Below, one piece after another: positions 25,745 to 35,094 of a stretch of DNA of 64,000 nt. The position numbers and the translations under genes were made by a program. Below the pieces are notes generated by a model. That model saw only the letters and a program-made list of their open reading frames with translations. It made no database searches and was not told the origin of the DNA. Numbering within the stretch: position 1 is the first letter of the stretch; every line of letters begins with the position of its first letter. Where the stretch lies: positions 3,733,501 to 3,797,500 of the forward strand of contig JADJRL010000003.1 of assembly GCA_016712225.1 (NCBI GenBank), in the 5' to 3' direction. The stretch is from Candidatus Defluviibacterium haderslevense (GTDB lineage: Bacteria; Bacteroidota; Bacteroidia; Chitinophagales; Saprospiraceae).

Positions 25745-26554
25745 ATGAGTTTATTTTCTAAATCGGATTTACCTAAAATAATTGAATTAAGAAATATAAA
25801 TCAAACATATGATGGTGGTAAGACTATGACTATAAAAGATTTTAATTTAGTTATTGTCGATAAACCAGCTCAAGGTCAATTCATTTCTTTATTGGGTATG
25901 TCGGGTTGTGGGAAATCTACCATTTTAAGATATATAGCTGGATTGCAACAGCCTACTTCAGGCGAAGTTTTCGTTCACGAAAAATTAAGAACAGACCAAG
26001 ATCATGTTGGTATGGTATTCCAACAGTATTCCTCATTTCCTTGGATGACCGTTATTGATAATGTTGCCATTGGTTTACAATATAAAGGTCTTTCCGAAAA
26101 AATTCGGAATGAAAAGGCGATGGAGATGATTGAATTGGTTGGTCTTGCTGGCCATGAAAAAAAATTTGCACAGTATCCAAATTTGTCAGGTGGACAATTA
26201 CAAAGAATTGCCATCGCTAGAAGTTTGTTAACCAATCCGGAAATTCTTCTTATGGATGAACCATTTGGAGCGTTGGATATTAAAACGAGGTTGCAAATGC
26301 AAGAATTGCTACTTGCTCTTTGGAATAAATTTCATTCCACCATAGTTTTTGTTACACACGATATCAATGAGGCAGTTTATTTGTCTGATGAAATTTATAT
26401 TCTTAAATCGCAACCTTCAAATATTGCTCACAAAATGGTTGTCGATCTTCCATTGATCAGAAATCGAGAGTTGAAACGTTCCGACAAATATATTTCCCTA
26501 GTTCAGGAATTAGAAGATCGAATGCTTCATATAAGTGAAACGAAATTAAGTTAA
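25745..26554 (+). CDS. ABC transporter ATP-binding protein (NrtD/SsuB/TauB-like)
   Basis: A 269-residue ATPase with all motifs: Walker A GMSGCGKST at 51-59, Q-loop Gln93 (VFQQYSSFPW), signature LSGGQ at 147-151, Walker B LLMDEP with D171/E172, and the H-loop in VFVTHD. The motif context (SFPWMTVIDNVAIGL, DEPFGALD) is that of the nitrate/sulfonate/taurine importers, matching the NMT1-like binding domain of the upstream gene. It is last in the operon. It energises the permease encoded 5 nt upstream. Confidence 0.92.
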   Translation: MSLFSKSDLPKIIELRNINQTYDGGKTMTIKDFNLVIVDKPAQGQFISLLGMSGCGKSTILRYIAGLQQPTSGEVFVHEKLRTDQDHVGMVFQQYSSFPWMTVIDNVAIGLQYKGLSEKIRNEKAMEMIELVGLAGHEKKFAQYPNLSGGQLQRIAIARSLLTNPEILLMDEPFGALDIKTRLQMQELLLALWNKFHSTIVFVTHDINEAVYLSDEIYILKSQPSNIAHKMVVDLPLIRNRELKRSDKYISLVQELEDRMLHISETKLS

Positions 26555-26658
26555 TAATTACATTTCTTAAATGTTAGTTTGAAATGTATTGATGTAATTA
26601 CTATTCGTTGTATTCAGAATGTTAATTATATCTTCAAAGTTTGTAATAATGTCTTAAC

Positions 26659-28359
26659 TTATTTAGGTATTGCTTCTATTAGCTTTTGTGTATATGCTGT
26701 TTTAGGTTGATTAATTACTTCATAAGATTTTCCTTCCTCGATAATTAATCCATCTTTCATTACCAATATTCGGTCTGCCATAAAATTTACAACAGAGAAA
26801 TCATGACTTATAAATAAATAGCTTAGTTTAAATCTTTCTTTTAAATCTTGAAATAAATTAAGAATTTGTGCCTGAATAGAAACATCAAGAGCAGATACCG
26901 ATTCATCACAAACAATAAATTTCGGTGATAAGGTTAATGCTCTTGCTATACAAATCCTTTGTTTTTGTCCTCCTGAAAACTGATGCGGATATCTTTCATA
27001 ATGATCTGCCTTCAAGCCTACTATTTCAAGAATTTCAATTGCTTTTTCTTTTCTTGTTTTCGAGTTATTATGTATTTGATGGACTTGCATGGGTTCAATA
27101 ATAGCCGATCCAATTTTTTTTCTAGGGTTTAAAGCAGAGTAGGGGTCTTGGAAAATGATTTGCAAATCTTTCCTTAAAGGGCGCCAATCAGATGGGCTCA
27201 ATGTTAAGAGGTTTTTTTCTTTATATGTTACGGATCCTTCATGTGTTTCTAATAACCCTAATATACTTTTACCTAGACTAGATTTTCCACTACCAGACTC
27301 CCCAACTAGACCTAGCACTTCCCCGGGATAGATTTCAAATTGAGCTTTTTTAACGGCCTCAAACCATGTTTTTGGTTTTCCTAACCATGTTCTTGATTTT
27401 ACAAAACGAGTGCTTAATTGATCTACGGTAAGCAAAGGAACTTGATTATGTAATTCATCCATGTGTCTATCTTGATCGACTGAATGGATCAACTTAGTTT
27501 GGTCAAACCAAAATTCTTTAGTTTTGCCATCCAAAAAATCTTGTACCGTTGGTAATCTCTTTAATTTTAGTTTTAAGGGTGGTCTGCAATTGATTAATCC
27601 TTGAGTATATGGTTGTTGAGGATTTGAAAATATTTGGGCGCTCGAATTTTGTTCAACTATTTTTCCATTTTGCATTACAATAACTCGGTCGCAAATACTT
27701 TTTACAAGACCAAGGTCATGTGATATAAAAAGTAAGGTTAAGTCCATTTCGTCCTTTAACTTCTTTAATAAGTCTAGGATCAATTTTTGAATACTGACAT
27801 CTAAAGCGGTAGTTGGCTCATCAGCAATTACAAGTTTTGGATGACAACATAAAGCAATAGCAATTAAAATTCTTTGCAATTGACCACCCGAAAGTTGATG
27901 AGGATATGAGCGAAAAATCCTTGTAGGGTCTTGCAAACCCACTTTAGTAAACCATGATTCTGCAATAGATTGAATGTCTCCCTTATTACATTTGTTATGA
28001 GCTAACAATGCTTCTCCAAGTTGATACCCACAAGTCAATACCGGGTTAAGGGCGGACATCGGTTCCTGAAATATAATGGATACTTCGGCACCACGGTAAG
28101 GCCTAATTTCCGGCTCACTCATCAGCATAAAATCTTTATCTTCTCCCTGCCATAATATTTGTCCGGAAAGGTATTGGGCATTAGGGGATAAAAGCTTCAT
28201 TATACTCATGGCAGTAACTGTTTTGCCTGAGCCTGATTCTCCAACCAATCCTATAGTTTCACCTTTGAGGATTTCAAAATTTACATGCCGTACAGCGTCT
28301 ATGCGATTTCCTTCTTGTAAGAATGATATGCTTAAATCTTTTACCTGTAGTAGATTCAT
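26659..28359 (-). CDS. Double-domain peptide-type ABC ATPase (DppD-DppF fusion, YejF-like)
   Basis: A 566-residue protein with two complete ABC modules: Walker A GESGSGKT at 40-47 and a second at ~350, each with SGGQ signature (LSGGQLQRILIA, FSGGQKQRICIARA), Walker B (ADEPTTALD, CDESVSALD) and H-loop (LFISHD). The YTQGLI..C-P and AYTQKLIEAIP ends are the oligopeptide/dipeptide-type C-terminal extensions. The family powers uptake of peptides, as in E. coli YejF. No permease or binding protein is adjacent, so its partners are encoded elsewhere. The second Walker B region has DES rather than DEP, a common variant. Confidence 0.9.
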   Translation of the reverse strand: MNLLQVKDLSISFLQEGNRIDAVRHVNFEILKGETIGLVGESGSGKTVTAMSIMKLLSPNAQYLSGQILWQGEDKDFMLMSEPEIRPYRGAEVSIIFQEPMSALNPVLTCGYQLGEALLAHNKCNKGDIQSIAESWFTKVGLQDPTRIFRSYPHQLSGGQLQRILIAIALCCHPKLVIADEPTTALDVSIQKLILDLLKKLKDEMDLTLLFISHDLGLVKSICDRVIVMQNGKIVEQNSSAQIFSNPQQPYTQGLINCRPPLKLKLKRLPTVQDFLDGKTKEFWFDQTKLIHSVDQDRHMDELHNQVPLLTVDQLSTRFVKSRTWLGKPKTWFEAVKKAQFEIYPGEVLGLVGESGSGKSSLGKSILGLLETHEGSVTYKEKNLLTLSPSDWRPLRKDLQIIFQDPYSALNPRKKIGSAIIEPMQVHQIHNNSKTRKEKAIEILEIVGLKADHYERYPHQFSGGQKQRICIARALTLSPKFIVCDESVSALDVSIQAQILNLFQDLKERFKLSYLFISHDFSVVNFMADRILVMKDGLIIEEGKSYEVINQPKTAYTQKLIEAIPK

Positions 28360-28456
28360 CGCCGAAAATTAAACCAATTTGTTGAAATTTGACTTTATAT
28401 AGTTAAGAAGATCAATATTTTACTTTTATTTTCGTTTAAAAATCAAATTTCGAAAA

Positions 28457-31400
28457 ATGACATTTAACCTAAAAACCGGCCTAAAGTTACTTGGAGGACT
28501 ATTATTAATTCTTTTAATCCTTGGCTTTCTGGTCCCCGTCTTGTTTAAAAAGGAAATAAGTTCTAAAATTAAAACTTCAATAAATCAGAACCTAAATGGT
28601 TTATTTGATTTTGAAGACGCATCTTTATCCATTTTTACCCATTTCCCTAGGCTAACCCTAAGTCTTAAAAAACCAAGCGTTGTGTCTTATGCTACTGGGG
28701 ATACATTAAACGTGTTTAAAGCAAGTGAATTAAGTCTTTCTTTCGACTTTTGGAATATTATATCTAAGTCTGAATCCCTAGTTGTTAAATCGTTGTATTT
28801 GTATGATGCTGATATTCAAGGTTATATTGATGCAAACGGAGTAGCCAATTATGATATTTTAAAAAACAAACAACCTGCTTCCAATAATTCAGATACAAAA
28901 CCAGTAAATTTTAAATTGGATCGATATGAAGTTAAAAATTCAAGGATCATTTATATTGATAAGCAAATGGATATGTCTTTGAAAATTGTTGGCCTCAACA
29001 ATGATGGGAAATGTTCAATAATGAATGACATATTTGATATCAATGCTAAAACAACTATTGATAGTTTAGATTTCGTTTCAACTGGAATTGCATTTTTAAA
29101 TCATGTTAATTTGAATTCAAATTTGAACTTAATATATGATGCTTCAAAGAATCGGATTGATCTTAAAGAGAATGAGTTGGCTTTGAATGCGCTCAAATTA
29201 TCATTACTAGGATATATTCAAGTTAAGGAGGAGCAAAGTATTGAAATGGATTTAAAACTTAATAGCCCTGGAACTCAATTTAAAGACCTTTTCTCATTAA
29301 TTCCTAAAGCATTTATAAAAAATTATCAAGATGTTAAGTCTGAGGGTAGTTTCTTGATCAATGCCAATATAAATGGTATATTAAACCAGAATTCAAATAT
29401 TTTTCCTTCTTGGGATTTTGTATGTAGTGTGACCAACGGCGGAATTCAGTACCCTAGTATGCCAGTTAAGCTTTCATCATTTAACTTAAATATGAGTTCT
29501 AAAAATATTGGTCCTGATCTTTCCAAATTAACCGTTGATTTGAATCCATTTAGTCTATTGCTTAATGACAAACCTGTAAAAGGGACTTTGCATTTTGAAG
29601 ATATCGTCGACAATGCTCATGTGATGGGCAATATTAAAGCCAATATAGATTTAAATGATTATAAACAATTTATGCCTTTGGATAAGGGTGTTGATTTGTC
29701 TGGATTGATTAGTACTGATCTTTCATTTGATTTTAGAAAAAAACAAGTTGAAGCAGGTGATTTTGAAAATATCGCTCTAAAGGGTGATTTTGTCATTTCA
29801 AATTTGATTTACAAAGATTTAACTATGCCAAGAGTGGCGATTCCAACGATGAATCTTGAATTTAATCCAAAACTATGCAATATCAGCAATGCTCAAATTG
29901 AATTAGGTAGATCAGATATTAATTTGAAAGGATATATCGAAAATCCCTTGACTTTGTTGATGGGTGAAGGGGAAATTAAAAGTAATGTTCAATTAAAAGG
30001 AAATGTTTTTGATGCAAATGAATGGTTAGAACCTGAGGCTTCAAGTGCCTCTAATTCGGAACTTGTTGATAGTTCTTTTTTTGTGCTTAATTTATGTAAA
30101 AGATTAAATATTAGTGCATTGGGTTCTTACCAAAGAATAATTTATGATACGTACGTAATGGATGATTCAAATGTTCAGCTTGATTATATAAAAGATAAGT
30201 TGAATTTAAATCAGTTAAAAATGACCATCAACCAAAATGTAATTCAATGCAATGGAATAATTGATGGGCCAATGTCATGGGTATATCAAAATAAAACCTT
30301 AAAAGGGGATATTCGAATTACAGGTGAGCAATTTAATCTGACTAAATTTATGGATTCTGGTTCTTCTATTGTTGATTCAAAAAATCAAACAGCAGTTGTT
30401 GATACTGCTCCATTTAAAGTGCCGGATGCAATGGATTTTGGAATCAATTTTTCTTTTGGAACATTAAGTTATGACAAGTTAGTACTCAATAATTTTAAAG
30501 GGAATCTGCAAATTGTACAAGATGAAATTCAATTTAGAGATCTAACATCTAGTGCTTTGGGAGGTCAAATGAATTTGGCAGGTATATTTAATACGGAGGA
30601 TTCCAACAAACCAAAATTTGACTTAAAATATGATTTGAAAAAAATTCAATTTGGTAAAGCCTTTGAGTCTATCGTAAGTGTTCAAAAACTGGCTCCAGTC
30701 ATAAAATTTATTGAAGGCTTTTTTAATTCTTCTTTTGTGTGTTCAGGATCTTTGAATAAGGATTTAAGTCCGAATTTAGACCAGCTTAATCTATCTGGAA
30801 TTATTGAAACCTTAGAAGGTGCAATAAAGAATTACAAACCAATTGAACTCATTGCCCAAAAATTAAAATTTGATGATCTTAAAAGTTTAAATTTAAAAAA
30901 TACTAAAAATTGGTTCTCCATTGAAAATGGTGTCGTTAGCTTGAAAGAGATGAGTAAAACATGGAATGACATAGATATGAAAGTCCTGGGAACTTCAAAA
31001 CTTTCTGGACCTATGGATTTCGATTTTAAATTTCGGATACCTCGAAATAAAATTAATAATAATGCAATTGGTGCTTCTGCAGAAACAGGATTATCCTATT
31101 TAAAAAGCCTGGCTAATAAGGCAGGCGTTAATATCGAAACAGGATCTCATATAAATGTTTTGGTGAACCTGAGTGGCTTATACACTGATCCTAAATTTAG
31201 TTTTAAATTATTGAATGCGGATGGGGAAAGTATTGAAAATAGTGGTTCGGAACTGGTTAACCAAGCAGTTGATAAAGCCAAAGATTCAATCATAAAACGA
31301 GCCGATCAAGAATTGGATAAGGCTAAACAAAAGGCCTTGGAAGAAGCAAAAAAACTTGAAGACAGTTTGCGCAATATTGCCATTCGAAAAGCTGATGAGG

Positions 31401-31597
31401 AAAAACAAAAAGCCTTAGACAAATTGGGAACTGAAGCATCTAAACATATAGATTCAAATTTGGTGAACAAAGGCAAAGAAGTTTTAAATGATAAGCTAGG
31501 CAAAAATGCTGATAAGATCTTAAAAGACGGTGGAAAGAAAGAAACTGATCAAATTAAAGAAAAAGTAAAAGATTGGAATCCCTTTAAAAAGAAATAA
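28457..31597 (+). CDS. AsmA-like family protein
   Basis: A 1046-residue protein with an N-terminal inner-membrane anchor (LKLLGGLLLILLILGFLVPVLF, residues ~9-30). A long beta-rich periplasmic body of repeated strands and Asn/Asp turns follows, with the AsmA-type N-terminus (FDFEDASLSIFTHFPRLTLSL) and a conserved central region. AsmA/TamB/YhdP-class proteins are thought to bridge the envelope for phospholipid transport. The C-terminal ~110 residues are a charged, Lys/Ala-rich helix (DELDK-type heptads) ending in NPFKKK, unlike the core. It stands alone between minus-strand genes. Confidence 0.85.
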   Translation: MTFNLKTGLKLLGGLLLILLILGFLVPVLFKKEISSKIKTSINQNLNGLFDFEDASLSIFTHFPRLTLSLKKPSVVSYATGDTLNVFKASELSLSFDFWNIISKSESLVVKSLYLYDADIQGYIDANGVANYDILKNKQPASNNSDTKPVNFKLDRYEVKNSRIIYIDKQMDMSLKIVGLNNDGKCSIMNDIFDINAKTTIDSLDFVSTGIAFLNHVNLNSNLNLIYDASKNRIDLKENELALNALKLSLLGYIQVKEEQSIEMDLKLNSPGTQFKDLFSLIPKAFIKNYQDVKSEGSFLINANINGILNQNSNIFPSWDFVCSVTNGGIQYPSMPVKLSSFNLNMSSKNIGPDLSKLTVDLNPFSLLLNDKPVKGTLHFEDIVDNAHVMGNIKANIDLNDYKQFMPLDKGVDLSGLISTDLSFDFRKKQVEAGDFENIALKGDFVISNLIYKDLTMPRVAIPTMNLEFNPKLCNISNAQIELGRSDINLKGYIENPLTLLMGEGEIKSNVQLKGNVFDANEWLEPEASSASNSELVDSSFFVLNLCKRLNISALGSYQRIIYDTYVMDDSNVQLDYIKDKLNLNQLKMTINQNVIQCNGIIDGPMSWVYQNKTLKGDIRITGEQFNLTKFMDSGSSIVDSKNQTAVVDTAPFKVPDAMDFGINFSFGTLSYDKLVLNNFKGNLQIVQDEIQFRDLTSSALGGQMNLAGIFNTEDSNKPKFDLKYDLKKIQFGKAFESIVSVQKLAPVIKFIEGFFNSSFVCSGSLNKDLSPNLDQLNLSGIIETLEGAIKNYKPIELIAQKLKFDDLKSLNLKNTKNWFSIENGVVSLKEMSKTWNDIDMKVLGTSKLSGPMDFDFKFRIPRNKINNNAIGASAETGLSYLKSLANKAGVNIETGSHINVLVNLSGLYTDPKFSFKLLNADGESIENSGSELVNQAVDKAKDSIIKRADQELDKAKQKALEEAKKLEDSLRNIAIRKADEEKQKALDKLGTEASKHIDSNLVNKGKEVLNDKLGKNADKILKDGGKKETDQIKEKVKDWNPFKKK

Positions 31598-31623
31598 ATG
31601 CTTGTTATTTAAAGGCGACTTTT

Positions 31624-32985
31624 CTATTTTAGAAAACCTTCCATCAGCCAGTCTGCAAGAATTTGGCGATTTTGTGGAAGTATGATTCGTTCTCTGTCTT
31701 TTTTGTTTCTTATATTAGCTAATTCAACATAAACGGGTTCTGGGTCCGAAGCTCGCATTACAAATAGTGGCCTTGAACTAACGGTGCCATTGTAATCTCG
31801 CCCTTGATACTTTCCATATTTCTCAGAAAAGACTTCTTGGAGTTTTTTAGCCTTTTTTTTGCTTTTTTTACTTTCAGATTGATAATAGAAGAATACATCT
31901 TGACGAGATTCTTCAGGTTGTGAGTCAATATGAATAGATATCATCCATTGATTTTGAATACCCTCTAATTTGTGTTTGAGGTACAATTGGTTAACATATT
32001 GCATGCCTTGACGTAATCTCTTTTTTTGACTAATTGGCATTTCATAAGTGCCCATAGCTTTTTCATCAGTATCACATTCTAAATATTTATCGTCTCTGAT
32101 TCCATCATTTTTATCTTGAACGATGACATAAACAGTAGCGCCTTCAGAGATTAAATTTCTCGCTAGACGTAGACTAACATCATATGCATATTCATCTTCA
32201 CAAATATCATGATCTCCAAATACATCCTTTGCTATTGCACCCGGGTCCGGTCCTCCATGTCCGGGGACTATGTAGAATATTTGATTGTGTAGTTTATTTG
32301 ATTCGATAGGAACATTCCTTTTATTAGGACCAAATAGAGCAACATCAACTGACTTATTGGATACTTTTTTTGCAAATTGATCATAATCAGTCATCTTAGT
32401 ATCAGAATCCTCCTTATCTTTTAATTTAGTGTCTGAGACTAATTTGTCTTCAGTAATTTTTTTACTTTTTACGGCAATATTTGCAATGGTATCTATATGT
32501 GATGTAGTCTTCTTCGAAGAAAATTCAGATTTCAGTTGAGTTGGTTTTTGATTAACCAAATTAATTGTGTTTGGCTGATCCAAATAAAACTGTGGGACCC
32601 ATAATTCAAAATCTTGCTTATAGCTTTTCTTTTTAAGCCCCGATTTAACTAAATCTTCATTATAACTTTCGATTTCTTTAGCAAGGTCATAATCTTTTAT
32701 TTTAGTACTTGATCTTATACTTTTTTTATCAAACTCAATTTGGACCAGCGGTAAATAATATTTTTTACCTTTTGTTAATGGTGTATTTTTTTGAAGACCA
32801 TTTATTTCATAGAATAAATCAATATTTGAGCTTTGACCCAATAACTGATAGGATCGAAGTAATGCAAAGACCCCTTGTCCTTTTTGAGCTGCTACTTCGA
32901 TATAACTGGTTTTTTGCTTTTGAGCCGTTAGAGAGAATAGCCAAAGGCTAAAAGTAAAAGCTAAACACACTTTGATCACATGCAT
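31624..32985 (-). CDS. N-acetylmuramoyl-L-alanine amidase (amidase_3) with LysM-like module
   Basis: A 453-residue exported hydrolase: signal peptide (1-21), LysM-like module at ~28-80 (QKGQGVFALLRSYQL ... NTPLTKGKKYYLPL), charged linker ~85-225, then the amidase_3 domain. Zinc ligands by analogy are H243 in VPGHGGPDPGA, a Glu of the ICEDEYAYD segment (263-265) and H352 in ISIHIDS. The catalytic Glu is in YVELANIRNKKDRE. These enzymes cut the bond between MurNAc and the stem peptide and help separate daughter cells. It is transcribed from the -7 box at 33003-33010. Confidence 0.88.
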   Translation of the reverse strand: MHVIKVCLAFTFSLWLFSLTAQKQKTSYIEVAAQKGQGVFALLRSYQLLGQSSNIDLFYEINGLQKNTPLTKGKKYYLPLVQIEFDKKSIRSSTKIKDYDLAKEIESYNEDLVKSGLKKKSYKQDFELWVPQFYLDQPNTINLVNQKPTQLKSEFSSKKTTSHIDTIANIAVKSKKITEDKLVSDTKLKDKEDSDTKMTDYDQFAKKVSNKSVDVALFGPNKRNVPIESNKLHNQIFYIVPGHGGPDPGAIAKDVFGDHDICEDEYAYDVSLRLARNLISEGATVYVIVQDKNDGIRDDKYLECDTDEKAMGTYEMPISQKKRLRQGMQYVNQLYLKHKLEGIQNQWMISIHIDSQPEESRQDVFFYYQSESKKSKKKAKKLQEVFSEKYGKYQGRDYNGTVSSRPLFVMRASDPEPVYVELANIRNKKDRERIILPQNRQILADWLMEGFLK

Positions 32986-33002
32986 TTGAATTCATTTTAG
33001 TG

Positions 33003-33010
33003 CAAATATA
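33003..33010 (-). promoter_or_regulatory. -7 element (TATATTTG) of the amidase gene
   Basis: The minus strand reads TATATTTG, 17 nt upstream of the start codon at 32985; exact TAnnTTTG match. Confidence 0.55.
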
Positions 33011-33097
33011 ACATTATTTCGTAATATGTAATATGAAGTTAAACATAATTTTATAAATTAAGATTTTATTTAATGTATTTAATTGATTTTCAATGTT

Positions 33098-33105
33098 TAA
33101 CTTTG
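33098..33105 (+). promoter_or_regulatory. -7 element (TAACTTTG) of the ccmB operon
   Basis: Exact TAnnTTTG match ending only 9 nt before the ccmB ATG at 33115, so the leader would be a few nucleotides. Confidence 0.5.
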
Positions 33106-33114
33106 CGGCATTAA

Positions 33115-33765
33115 ATGAAAATATTAATTGCACTTATCCGTAAAGACCTTCTTTTTGAATGGCGGAGCCTATATCAGATATCCGGGCTATTGGCTTTTTT
33201 ATTAGGGGTGGCCTATTTGATCTATTTTTTTGTTGGCAGTCCTATTTTAGAGACTTGGAATTTGTTATTTTGGCTTGTATTACTTTTTTTAAGCTTTTTT
33301 ATCGGATCTCGTTTATTCGAAGAAGATGCCATTAGGTATAAGTCCTATTTACATCAAATGGTAAGCCCTGTTCAGTTATTTTTGGCCAAAGTAATTTTTA
33401 GTTTTTTTCTGCTGACAGTGCTATCTGTATTGCTTTTTTGTATTTTCTTAATATTAATCCCTGTTACTATACATTCCTGGTTTAACTGGATGGTTCTGTT
33501 TATCATATTAAATTTTGGATTGGCTGTAATTATGACTTTTGGTGCTTTTTTAGCAGCTTTAGGACAAAACAGAACCATTTTATTGACCATATTAACTTTG
33601 CCTTTATCATTTCCCTCATTTGGTCTATCTTATAGTATCGGACTTAGATTTTTAGAAGGTAATGCAATAAAGGATTGTATTTCAAATTTTCAACCCATGC
33701 TAGCTATTGATTTGATCTCATTGGCATTGGTCATTATATTATTACCTTACACTTGGAAAAATTAA
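33115..33765 (+). CDS. ccmB: Heme exporter protein CcmB
   Basis: A 216-residue protein with six hydrophobic helices and the CcmB start pattern KILIALIRKDLLFEWRSLYQ. Length matches CcmB (~220). CcmB is the permease of the CcmABC complex that releases holo-CcmE or heme in cytochrome c maturation. No ccmA is visible in this window. It is followed after 6 nt by the CcmC-like gene, then a CcmD-like peptide and glutamate dehydrogenase. Confidence 0.85.
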   Translation: MKILIALIRKDLLFEWRSLYQISGLLAFLLGVAYLIYFFVGSPILETWNLLFWLVLLFLSFFIGSRLFEEDAIRYKSYLHQMVSPVQLFLAKVIFSFFLLTVLSVLLFCIFLILIPVTIHSWFNWMVLFIILNFGLAVIMTFGAFLAALGQNRTILLTILTLPLSFPSFGLSYSIGLRFLEGNAIKDCISNFQPMLAIDLISLALVIILLPYTWKN

Positions 33766-33771
33766 AGATTC

Positions 33772-34836
33772 ATGACTGTTTATCATAATTGGTGGAAAAT
33801 ATTAGGTGTCGTATTTATTATCTATGTTTTGGTTAGAGGTATATTAACACCATTAAAGCCAGGTATTTTTGAAATTTCACCATCTCGATTTGAATCGGGT
33901 AATGAAATTAATATTCATGTTGAAGGTTATAATACGTTTTACACCAAGGGTAATCTTTTAGCTTATATTAAACACTCAGACCAATTCTTAATCCCAAGTT
34001 CAAAGATCAATGTGACTTCCGATAATAGTCTAAATGTAATTTTTAATATACCTAAATACTTTCCGGATTCCAATAAATTAGCCCAATTTACCTTTATTTT
34101 AACTTCCGACCATGATGGAACGACAGTTTTACCATCCAGGATTATTATTCACCAGGACAGTATAGACTATCAGGCTGGAGTATTATCTTGGACATTGGCA
34201 CAAAAACCTGTATTTAGCAATTTGCATAAATATTGGTTTCCTTACCGTAACATTCTACACGAAACAATTAGAAATACTTTTTTTCATGTTTCTTTATGGT
34301 TTACCATGTTTTGGTTATTATTTATGAGTGTATATTTCTCATTTAAATATCTGAAAACCAATGTTAAAGACTATGACTTAAAAGCATTTGCATTGGTGCG
34401 TACTGCCATTTTTTTTGGAGTTCTTGGATGTTTAACCGGAGCATTGTGGGCAAGATATACTTGGGGCACATGGTGGACAAAGGATATAAAATTAAATATG
34501 GCTGCTATTAGTCTTTTAATATATTTTGCCTACTTAATACTTCGAGCTTCAATAGATGATGAAGATAGAAAAGCCAGAATATCAGGAGCTTATAATATTT
34601 TTGCTTTGGTAGCTGTAGTTCCTTTGATTTTTGTATTGCCAAGACTAACAGATAGTCTTCATCCTGGAAATGGCGGTAATCCTGCATTTGGAGCAGAAGA
34701 TATGGATAACGCTCTTAGACTTGTTTTTTATCCTTCAGTCATTGGGTTTATATGCCTTGGCTGTTGGATGGCCAGTTTGTTGTATAGATTGGATCGTATT
34801 CAATTAAAATTCGATGAAAAAGATAATAATTCTTAA
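33772..34836 (+). CDS. ccmC: CcmC-like cytochrome c assembly protein with periplasmic N-terminal domain
   Basis: A 354-residue protein. Residues 10-28 are a transmembrane helix; residues ~30-140 form a beta-rich periplasmic domain (IFEISPSRFESGNEINIHVE ... LPSRIIIHQDS) not found in classical CcmC. Residues ~160-345 are a CcmC/CcsA-type heme-handling core. The tryptophan-rich WWD-like motif is ARYTWGTWWTKDIKLN. Candidate heme-ligand histidines lie in FFHVSLW and DSLHPGNGG. It moves heme across or onto the periplasmic face for cytochrome c assembly. The fused N-terminal domain is typical of the Bacteroidota form and may do the job of a missing partner. Confidence 0.82.
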   Translation: MTVYHNWWKILGVVFIIYVLVRGILTPLKPGIFEISPSRFESGNEINIHVEGYNTFYTKGNLLAYIKHSDQFLIPSSKINVTSDNSLNVIFNIPKYFPDSNKLAQFTFILTSDHDGTTVLPSRIIIHQDSIDYQAGVLSWTLAQKPVFSNLHKYWFPYRNILHETIRNTFFHVSLWFTMFWLLFMSVYFSFKYLKTNVKDYDLKAFALVRTAIFFGVLGCLTGALWARYTWGTWWTKDIKLNMAAISLLIYFAYLILRASIDDEDRKARISGAYNIFALVAVVPLIFVLPRLTDSLHPGNGGNPAFGAEDMDNALRLVFYPSVIGFICLGCWMASLLYRLDRIQLKFDEKDNNS

Positions 34837-34884
34837 AATATTTCTGAATTCTAAAATTTCAATTCAACTTTACACCTCGAATAT

Positions 34885-35094
34885 ATGAAGTCAAAACAAA
34901 TTTTATTTTATCTACTTATTTTAGTGTTTACGCCATTTATCGTTAATGCTGAAAATCTTGACTTTATGCGAAATTCGGGTAAGATCAATGTGGTTTTTGG
35001 CGTCATTTTGGTTGTTTTTATTGGTATTGTACTATTTTTGATATTTCTTCAACGAAAAATAATTAACCTAGAAAATAAAATTAATAATGAGTAA
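34885..35094 (+). CDS. CcmD-like small membrane protein
   Basis: A 69-residue protein with a signal-like hydrophobic N-terminus (ILFYLLILVFTPFIVNA), a short periplasmic segment and a second helix (VVFGVILVVFIGIVLFLIFL) ending in a charged tail. This is the pattern of the Bacteroidota CcmD family, which stabilises the CcmABC complex. Position after ccmC supports it. Its last 8 nt overlap the start of the glutamate dehydrogenase gene. Confidence 0.7.
   Translation: MKSKQILFYLLILVFTPFIVNAENLDFMRNSGKINVVFGVILVVFIGIVLFLIFLQRKIINLENKINNE

Noticed and set aside
26555..26610. Several overlapping AT-rich inverted repeats (TAATTACAT/ATGTAATTA, TACATTTC/GAAATGTA) as a terminator
   Set aside because: No GC stem and no T tract; alternative pairings compete. 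Possible weak terminator between convergent ABC genes but not supportable.
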